Assembly: GCA_021161995.1 (NCBI GenBank)
Contig: JAGGZO010000020.1
Coordinates: 1-20,413 of the forward strand
Reading direction: 5' to 3'
DNA: 20,413 nt
Origin: Candidatus Aenigmatarchaeota archaeon
GTDB lineage: Archaea; Aenigmatarchaeota; Aenigmatarchaeia; CG10238-14; SpSt-28
Shown: positions 15,383 through 20,413 of the stretch, one piece after another
How the letters are laid out: the number at the start of each line of letters is the position of its first letter
Numbering within the stretch: position 1 is the stretch's first letter
Notes under the pieces: generated by a model
Databases searched by the model: none
What the model saw: only the letters and a program-made list of their open reading frames with translations
Told to the model about the DNA's origin: nothing
Program-made: the position numbers and the translations under genes

Positions 15383-16188
15383 GCATTTTCAACCTCCTTT
15401 AGTATGCGGTCTAACCTTATTACCGGACCATCTCTGCAAACATACAAACTACCAATGTTACAATGACCACATTTACCAACACCGCATTGCATTAACCGCT
15501 CAAACGATGGATAAATATTGCTCTCTTTAATGCCTTTTCTCATAAGTTTTTGAGATGCAACCTTCATCATTATAGGAGGCCCACAAATAAAGCATGCAGT
15601 ATTCTTAGAGAGATTTAGCTCGTCTATTAGATCTGTAACAAAACCAACATGCCAACCCCATTTATCACTTCCCCTATCAGCACTAAGATAAACCTCAACA
15701 TCGTTGCGTTTTATCCAAGAATCAAAATCCTTTTTGTAAACAAAATCATCTGGTGATTTTATACCATAGCATATGATAACTCTTCTGTATTTCTCCCTTT
15801 CTTCTAGAATCTTCAGTAGAGTTGATTTTATGGGTGGTATTCCTATTCCACCAGCTAACAGCAGAACATTTTTGTTTTTTACCTCCTTTAAAGGAAAACC
15901 ATTACCAAATGGTCCTCTTATGCCTATTATATTACCCTTTTTTAATTCAGCTAGCTTGCTAGTAACTTTACCAACTATTCTAAACGTGAATTCATACTCG
16001 TTATCTTTCTTGGTCTGAACTATACCAAAAGGTGCTTCACCAACACCAAAAGCAGTAACCATTATAAACTGGCCTGGATGAAAACGTATTATCTTTTTGT
16101 TAAGAAATCTAAACCTTATGGTTTTTACACTATCAGTTTCTTCTCGTGTTTTTATTATTTTTGCCAGTTCTGGTTGAAACGTCTTCAT
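15376..16188 (-). CDS. hydG: Hydrogenase group 3b gamma subunit, FAD/NAD(P)-binding, AsrB-like
   Basis: A 270-residue ferredoxin-NADP reductase-type flavoprotein that exchanges electrons with NAD(P)H. The FAD-binding barrel comes first (FHPGQFIMV at 36-44, GEAPFGI at 50-56). The NAD(P) domain includes LLLAGGIGIPP at 109-119 and FICGPPIMM at 200-208. The C-terminal [2Fe-2S] motif has Cys235, Cys240, Cys243 and Cys251 (CGVGKCGHC, then C). This is the layout of Pyrococcus HydG and of AsrB. Whether it prefers NADH or NADPH cannot be read here. Its ATG overlaps the hydB stop (ATGA), with GGTGA upstream. Confidence 0.95.
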   Translation of the reverse strand: MKTFQPELAKIIKTREETDSVKTIRFRFLNKKIIRFHPGQFIMVTAFGVGEAPFGIVQTKKDNEYEFTFRIVGKVTSKLAELKKGNIIGIRGPFGNGFPLKEVKNKNVLLLAGGIGIPPIKSTLLKILEEREKYRRVIICYGIKSPDDFVYKKDFDSWIKRNDVEVYLSADRGSDKWGWHVGFVTDLIDELNLSKNTACFICGPPIMMKVASQKLMRKGIKESNIYPSFERLMQCGVGKCGHCNIGSLYVCRDGPVIRLDRILKEVENAW

Positions 16189-17171
16189 CGTTTTTTCACC
16201 GCAAGTTTATCAATAAATTCAAAGAAATCTATATCAACAGGGCATGAACTAATGCATCTACCACATCCAACGCACAAATCAACACCATACCTCTTTTCAA
16301 AATAGAATAATTTATGATAAACAAACTGTTTCACTCTAGATTCCATTGATTTTCTTATTACATGGTTACCGGCAACTCTACTAAAACTAGCTAACAAACA
16401 TGAACTCCAGTATCTCTTTCTTATTATACTATTGGAATGCTCATAATCTTTATGCTCAAAACAATAGCAAGTAGGACAGACTCCGGTACAAGCAGCACAA
16501 GCTATACATTTTTCAGCTATCGGTTTCCATTTGTCGCTATTATACAACTCTGGCAGCTTAGACTTTATTCCTTTTAGGTCTATCTTCTTTTTAAAACGCC
16601 TTTTTACTTTATAACTTTTTAGTTTGGATTTTTTGAAAAACGTTTTATCAAGCAGTTTTTCTCCTTTTTTACTTAAAACCTCTACAATGTATTTTTTTCC
16701 ATACGGTTTGAAAACTAAATCAACTCCTTCTTTAACGGTATCGGTTCCAAAAACATAACAAAAACAGTTATCACCAGTCCTCTTACACTCAATAGCTATG
16801 ATTATTGTTTTTTTCCTTCTTTCAGCATAGTTATTATCGATGGGTTTTTCCAGCAAAACTCTATCAAGTATGTTTAAAGCATTAGCATCACATGGCCTCA
16901 TACCAAAAATCACTCTTGTTTTTTCAATAGGTTTTAAAGATTCGTATTCTAGCCTCTTCTTATCGAAAATAAACAAGTTATCTCCGTCAGGCAAAAAATA
17001 CTCCTTAGGAGATTCTGCTGTGTTGATATAATCAAGTGTCACATCTTTACCACTCCTTATTTTTTCAAATCTAACAACTCCTTCGTTAACAGGGGCTATC
17101 ACTTCTAGATTCTTTGAGATAAGATAATCCAGGAAATTTGGTATATCTTTTTTGTATATCTCATAAAGCAT
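16185..17171 (-). CDS. hydB: Hydrogenase group 3b beta subunit, two [4Fe-4S], AsrA-like
   Basis: A 328-residue iron-sulfur subunit that links the flavin subunit to the hydrogenase core. The N-terminal domain with RPCDANAL at 92-99 is typical of the HydB/AsrA family. Two [4Fe-4S] sites follow: Cys222, 225, 228, 232 (CIACAACTGVC) and Cys300, 303, 306, 310 (CVGCGRCISSC). It is somewhat shorter than Pyrococcus HydB. It is the first gene of the hydBGDA operon, with a divergent winged-helix regulator 95 bp upstream. Confidence 0.93.
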   Translation of the reverse strand: MLYEIYKKDIPNFLDYLISKNLEVIAPVNEGVVRFEKIRSGKDVTLDYINTAESPKEYFLPDGDNLFIFDKKRLEYESLKPIEKTRVIFGMRPCDANALNILDRVLLEKPIDNNYAERRKKTIIIAIECKRTGDNCFCYVFGTDTVKEGVDLVFKPYGKKYIVEVLSKKGEKLLDKTFFKKSKLKSYKVKRRFKKKIDLKGIKSKLPELYNSDKWKPIAEKCIACAACTGVCPTCYCFEHKDYEHSNSIIRKRYWSSCLLASFSRVAGNHVIRKSMESRVKQFVYHKLFYFEKRYGVDLCVGCGRCISSCPVDIDFFEFIDKLAVKKR

Positions 17172-17266
17172 ACATAATTAATTTGGCTGGCCAGCTTTTA
17201 TTTTTCCACTAACAAAACTGATTTAAAGAAAAGAAAAAATAATCTTTTAGGTGTGTTACATGAAGG
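17172..17266. promoter_or_regulatory. Divergent promoter region of the hydrogenase operon and the wHTH regulator, with a GC-rich palindrome
   Basis: A perfect 10-bp palindrome, GCTGGCCAGC, sits at 17186-17195 in otherwise AT-rich DNA. On the minus strand a TATA-like AAAAATAAAAG at about 17195-17205 lies 24-34 nt before the hydB start. The palindrome would thus lie between TATA box and start codon, a place where a bound protein blocks transcription. For the other direction TTTAAA at 17222-17227 can serve as TATA box, 40-45 nt before 17267. The operator role is an inference. Confidence 0.5.
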
Positions 17267-17458
17267 GTGAATACCTTTGCTCTTCTTAAGCTTCTGATCA
17301 AACCAAAAACTAGAAAACAACTTCTTGAGATCACAAAGCTACCAGAGAGAACTCTTAGGTATAGACTAGCTAAGCTAAAGAAAATGAAGCTCATAGAGGA
17401 AATGATATCGCTAAAGGATGCAAGAGTAAAACTGTATGTAGTAAAGAACAAACAATAA
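17267..17458 (+). CDS. Small winged-helix DNA-binding protein, candidate hydrogenase regulator
   Basis: A 63-residue single-domain wHTH protein. FALLKLLIKPKTRKQLLEITKLPERTLRYRLAKLKKMKLI has the helix-turn-helix spacing of MarR/ArsR-like folds. The recognition helix is ERTLRYRLAKLKK, followed by a short wing (ISLKDARVKLYVV). No ligand or metal site and no Cys is present, unlike the redox regulator SurR of Pyrococcus. The start is a GTG, since a stop lies two codons upstream in frame. An overlapping ATG at 17260 opens only nine codons in another frame. It is divergent from hydB and 49 bp upstream of cysS. Regulation of hydB or of itself is inferred. Confidence 0.7.
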   Translation: MNTFALLKLLIKPKTRKQLLEITKLPERTLRYRLAKLKKMKLIEEMISLKDARVKLYVVKNKQ

Positions 17459-17480
17459 CATTGCCGCTTTCATCAATTCT

Positions 17481-17487
17481 TTTTAAT
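17481..17487 (+). promoter_or_regulatory. Putative TATA box of cysS
   Basis: TTTTAAT lies 21-27 nt before the cysS ATG at 17508, and no Shine-Dalgarno sequence is seen in the T/C-rich gap. This fits a leaderless transcript. Confidence 0.35.
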
Positions 17488-17507
17488 CTTCTTTACAAAA
17501 TTTTCTC

Positions 17508-18950
17508 ATGGTATTAAAAGTTTATAACACGCTAACAAAGAAAAAAGAGGAATTCAAAACCATAGAACCAGGAACAGTTAGAATGTACGTATGTGGTCCA
17601 ACCGTCTATGATTGGAGCCATATCGGACATGGGAGAACGTATGTTGCGTTTGATGTTATAGTAAGATTTCTGGAGTATCTAGGCTATAGGGTAAAATACA
17701 TTAGAAACATAACAGATGTTGGTCATTTGAGCGGTGAGGCATTAGAAGGAGAAGATAAACTGCTTAAAGGAGCTAAGAAAGAAAAAAGAACACCATGGGA
17801 AGTGGCTGATAAGTACATGATGGCATTCTTCAAGGACATGGATATGTTGGGTATAAGAAGACCTGATTACCAACCAAAAGCAAGTCAGATGATACCTGAA
17901 ATGATTGAAATGATTGAAACTCTGATCAAAAAAGGTTATGCATACGTAACTGAGACTGGTGTTTATTTTGATGTTTCTAAGTTTGAAGATTATGGTAAGT
18001 TATCTAAAATAAAGAAAGATGAGTTATCAAAACACAGAATAGAGCCAGACCCAACAAAGAGAAACCCCGCAGATTTTGCCCTATGGAAGAAAGCACCAGA
18101 AAATTATCCATTCAGATGGAAAACTCCATGGATGTTTGGTTTTCCTGGTTGGCACATAGAATGTTCTGTAATGAGTATGAAGTTTTTGGGTGAGCAGGTA
18201 GATATACATGGTGGAGCAAAAGACTTAGTTTTCCCACATCACGAAAACGAGATTGCTCAGAGTGAAGCATACACTAGCAAAAAACCATTCGTAAGATACT
18301 GGTTGCACACAGGCCTCTTGACAATAAACGGAGAAAAGATGAGTAAATCAAAAGGCAATTTCATAACCATACGAGAAATGTTTGCTAAATGGAAAGATCC
18401 AGAGATATTCAGAATGTTCGTGATATCAAGCCATTATAGGAGTGATATCGATTATAGCGATAAAGCGATGCAAGATGCAAAAGAAAAGCTAGACAGAATA
18501 TACAACACACTAGATAGAATAGATGAAGTTATTGAGAATGGTGATGAAAGTATTAGCAATGAATTTGTTCAAAAGCTAAAGAAATTAAAGAAAGAGTTTA
18601 TAGAAGCTATGGAAGATGACTTCAACACGCCTCTAGCTTTGGCTAAATACATGGAAATAATAAGCGAAACGAACAAACATTTAGAAAAAGTAAAGAGTAA
18701 AAAAGATGCAGAAAAGGCAAAGGAAGTAATAATCGAGTTGGGGAAGATATTCGGATTCTTCCAGAAACCAAGAAAGAAGAATATAGAAGAAGAGAAGATG
18801 AAAGAAATAATACAGATACTCTTAGAGATAAGGGAAGATCTGAGAAAAAAGAAACTTTTTGAGTTATCAGATAAGATAAGAGATGAGTTAAAAAAAGTGG
18901 GAATAGAAATCTACGATACACCAAAAGGCCCCAAATGGAAGTTCGTATAG
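17508..18950 (+). CDS. cysS: Cysteinyl-tRNA synthetase
   Basis: A 480-residue class I synthetase that charges tRNA-Cys. The HIGH signature is at 38-41 (SHIGHGRT) and KMSKS at 277-281. The catalytic zinc ligands are Cys29 (VCGPTVY), Cys219 (HIECSVMS), His244 and Glu248 (FPHHENE), aligned with those of the E. coli enzyme. The C-terminal helical and anticodon-binding parts are complete, ending GPKWKFV. A full CysRS implies direct Cys-tRNA charging rather than the SepRS route. It precedes the ThyX-like gene by 30 bp. Confidence 0.96.
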   Translation: MVLKVYNTLTKKKEEFKTIEPGTVRMYVCGPTVYDWSHIGHGRTYVAFDVIVRFLEYLGYRVKYIRNITDVGHLSGEALEGEDKLLKGAKKEKRTPWEVADKYMMAFFKDMDMLGIRRPDYQPKASQMIPEMIEMIETLIKKGYAYVTETGVYFDVSKFEDYGKLSKIKKDELSKHRIEPDPTKRNPADFALWKKAPENYPFRWKTPWMFGFPGWHIECSVMSMKFLGEQVDIHGGAKDLVFPHHENEIAQSEAYTSKKPFVRYWLHTGLLTINGEKMSKSKGNFITIREMFAKWKDPEIFRMFVISSHYRSDIDYSDKAMQDAKEKLDRIYNTLDRIDEVIENGDESISNEFVQKLKKLKKEFIEAMEDDFNTPLALAKYMEIISETNKHLEKVKSKKDAEKAKEVIIELGKIFGFFQKPRKKNIEEEKMKEIIQILLEIREDLRKKKLFELSDKIRDELKKVGIEIYDTPKGPKWKFV

Positions 18951-18951
18951 T

Positions 18952-18958
18952 TTTTTAA
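18952..18958 (+). promoter_or_regulatory. Putative TATA box of the ThyX-like gene
   Basis: TTTTTAA begins two bases after the cysS stop codon and lies 23-29 nt before the ATG at 18981. It may act as promoter for a leaderless mRNA, or the T-run may end the cysS transcript. Confidence 0.35.
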
Positions 18959-18980
18959 CTTTTGTTTTCATTTCTTCCTT

Positions 18981-20267
18981 ATGACTAAGAAGGAATTAAT
19001 CGGTAAAACTAGTTTTGGTGGTAAAATATACTATCTTTATTCAGAAGAACCATACGTAATCCCTGCAACAAGAATTTTTGTTTCTATGGGTATACCGATA
19101 GAGCACATAATACCAAGAAACGTAAAAACAACAGAAAGAGCATTTGATTATTTCAGCAAGCATCCAGAAAAAGCCAAGGAATACGTTAAGTTTATTCTTG
19201 GGTTTCACCATGGAGATATAGGAGAAATGGGTTATGATGGATTATACCTAAAAGATGTTTCTAGGCTGTTTACTCTAGTTGGTTGGTTACCGATAGGAGC
19301 AACAAGAGGAATACAGGGTGTTGGAACCGAAAGATCGCTAAGGTATGTTAGAGTTGGTAAAAATCCGTACATAAAAACAAAAGATAAGGACCTTAGATAT
19401 TTACAATCTTTATCAGAAGAATTATACAGTGATCTAATAGAAGATGGTATACCCAAAGAAGATGCTAGGTATTTTTTACCATTATCAACAAAAACAGAAG
19501 AAATTTTACAAATACCATTCGGAAGAGAGATAAACAAATGGAGTAATTATCTTTTAAAACAACCATTCAAAGAAGCTAGAGAAATTGGTAGAGTTGTAAA
19601 AGAATTTAATGAAGAAAGAACTGGATTTAGAACACCAATAGAAGAATACCCGAAACTAGTAATGCCGATAGAATCAGAAAAAGAAGACAGAAAAATAAAT
19701 GAATTAGAAAAACTATTGTACAACAAAAAAGTTTTGTATGATAAAACAACAGAAACGTTGCTAATGTATTCTAGGAGATCGATTGCTAGCTTTCATCAAG
19801 ACATAAGAAATAGACAGGTTTATTTTTATCCAGTATCATGGGAAAGAGTTCTTAACGATGCTCTCTATATTCCACACACTGTTAAAAATTTGATGAAAAA
19901 GGATGATTACTTTGAATACTGGGTAAACGAAGTTGTTTATGAATCACAAGAAATATATTCCGATTTTTGGTATGATTTAGATAAAGAAGATATACTTGCA
20001 TATCCATTGCTGCTCGGAAACAAAATAGACATATTTGGAAGAATAAACGGAAATGAAAACATACAATACACTGTAATGCTAAGAAGTTGCATGCGAGCTC
20101 AAACAGAAATAAGAACATTTTACAGATTAGTTGCTAGTAAAATACAGAAAGATTTCCCTTTGAAATTGGGTGCTAGATGTGAAGTTGAGTATAGATGTTA
20201 TGAACCAGGAAAAGAAAATTGTCCACTGTACAAAAAATATGTTTTAAATTTCAGTAAAAGTGTCTAG
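18981..20267 (+). CDS. Tandem ThyX-like (flavin-dependent thymidylate synthase family) protein
   Basis: This 428-residue protein is about twice the size of a normal ThyX. The N-terminal half has ThyX landmarks: a DVSRLFTLVGWL helix, TRGIQGVGTERSLRY at 108-121 in place of RHRxxSxNExSxRY, and EDARYFLPLSTKTE at 160-173. The RHR triad is lost but Glu117, Ser119 and Arg121-Tyr122 stay. The second half has RRSIASFHQDIRNRQV at 265-280 and RSCMRAQTEIR at 368-378, a ThyX C-terminal helix. It ends in a Cys-rich tail (Cys400, Cys406, Cys414). ThyX makes dTMP from dUMP with FAD. Whether this two-domain form is active, or binds another nucleotide, is open. It overlaps the last gene by 24 bp. Confidence 0.7.
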   Translation: MTKKELIGKTSFGGKIYYLYSEEPYVIPATRIFVSMGIPIEHIIPRNVKTTERAFDYFSKHPEKAKEYVKFILGFHHGDIGEMGYDGLYLKDVSRLFTLVGWLPIGATRGIQGVGTERSLRYVRVGKNPYIKTKDKDLRYLQSLSEELYSDLIEDGIPKEDARYFLPLSTKTEEILQIPFGREINKWSNYLLKQPFKEAREIGRVVKEFNEERTGFRTPIEEYPKLVMPIESEKEDRKINELEKLLYNKKVLYDKTTETLLMYSRRSIASFHQDIRNRQVYFYPVSWERVLNDALYIPHTVKNLMKKDDYFEYWVNEVVYESQEIYSDFWYDLDKEDILAYPLLLGNKIDIFGRINGNENIQYTVMLRSCMRAQTEIRTFYRLVASKIQKDFPLKLGARCEVEYRCYEPGKENCPLYKKYVLNFSKSV

Positions 20268-20413
20268 ATTGTCCATAAGCTCTTTTTCTTCTTTTGCATA
20301 GTTTTCCCATTCTTTTATCACATCTGGATCTTTTCCTACTATCTTGCCTTCAAACAAATCTATTTTCACTAACGCTGGTATTCTAACCATTGGACCGATA
20401 ACTATTGCCTCAC
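20244..20413 (-). CDS. C-terminus of a probable HerA-like (DUF87) ATPase, runs off right edge
   Basis: The minus strand is open from the right edge to a TAA at 20246-20244, giving 55 C-terminal residues. The segment EAIVIGPMVRIPALVKIDLF followed by a charged tail with DPDVIKEWENYAKEE resembles the end of HerA-type hexameric ATPases (the GEA...VRIPxLVKI strand pair). The ATPase motifs lie outside the window, so this rests on one short pattern. It is convergent with the ThyX-like gene and overlaps its last 24 bp. Confidence 0.45.
   Translation of the reverse strand, partial: EAIVIGPMVRIPALVKIDLFEGKIVGKDPDVIKEWENYAKEEKELMDNLDTFTEI

Noticed and set aside
17260..17289. ATG-started nine-codon ORF overlapping the wHTH start
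   Set aside because: It ends after nine codons and is out of frame with the wHTH gene. The GTG at 17267 opens the conserved frame. A leader peptide or a sequencing frameshift is possible but not supported.
1..20413. CRISPR arrays, insertion sequences, integrase or phage genes, toxin-antitoxin pairs
   Set aside because: No repeated spacer pattern, no transposase or integrase motifs and no terminal repeats were seen on reading through the window.

Overview
The window looks like a piece of an AT-rich archaeal chromosome, probably from an anaerobic, fermentative lineage and possibly a DPANN-type archaeon (the lineage is inferred). The archaeal signs are a complete four-subunit group 3b [NiFe] hydrogenase of the Pyrococcus sulfhydrogenase type, an archaeal-type CMP-kinase-like protein, and TATA-like boxes about 23-30 nt before several first-gene start codons, which suggests leaderless transcripts. 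Shine-Dalgarno sequences appear mainly inside operons. Almost every base is coding, and many neighbouring genes overlap by 1-30 bp. I saw no rRNA, tRNA, CRISPR array or insertion sequence.

Layout. 1-350 (-): the N-terminal part of a polysaccharide deacetylase that runs off the left edge. 351-665: the only gene-free stretch over 300 bp. 666-2093 (+): a membrane-anchored surface protein with Ig-like domains. 2152-7378: class II lysyl-tRNA synthetase, a HIT-family hydrolase (-), a CMP-kinase-like NTPase and a Ca2+-type P2 ATPase. 7433-12279 (+): one compact operon, sufC-sufB-sufD-sufS-sufU-hypA-hypC, joining Fe-S cluster assembly to [NiFe]-hydrogenase maturation. 12260-12952 (-): an unassigned protein whose C-terminal third resembles HypC. 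12985-13392 (+): a hydrogenase maturation endopeptidase. 13360-17171 (-): the hydrogenase operon hydB-hydG-hydD-hydA. 17267-17458 (+): a 63-residue winged-helix regulator divergent from it. 17508-20267 (+): cysteinyl-tRNA synthetase and a double ThyX-like protein. 20244-20413 (-): the C-terminus of a probable HerA-like ATPase running off the right edge.

How it fits together. About 10 kb (7.4-17.5 kb) is a hydrogenase island. SufS/SufU/SufBCD supply Fe-S clusters. The hydrogenase needs many: by cysteine count the small subunit holds three, HydB two [4Fe-4S] and HydG one [2Fe-2S]. HypA delivers nickel, HypC helps build the Fe(CN)2CO centre, and the endopeptidase trims the HydA tail. The enzyme would couple NAD(P)H oxidation to H2 evolution, or the reverse. 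HypB, HypD, HypE and HypF are not in the window.

The least ordinary points are the HypC-like fusion protein, the protease gene whose 3' end is antisense to the very tail of its substrate, the suf-hyp operon with a shortened SufD, the small regulator facing a GC-rich palindrome, and the tandem ThyX protein with eroded signatures.
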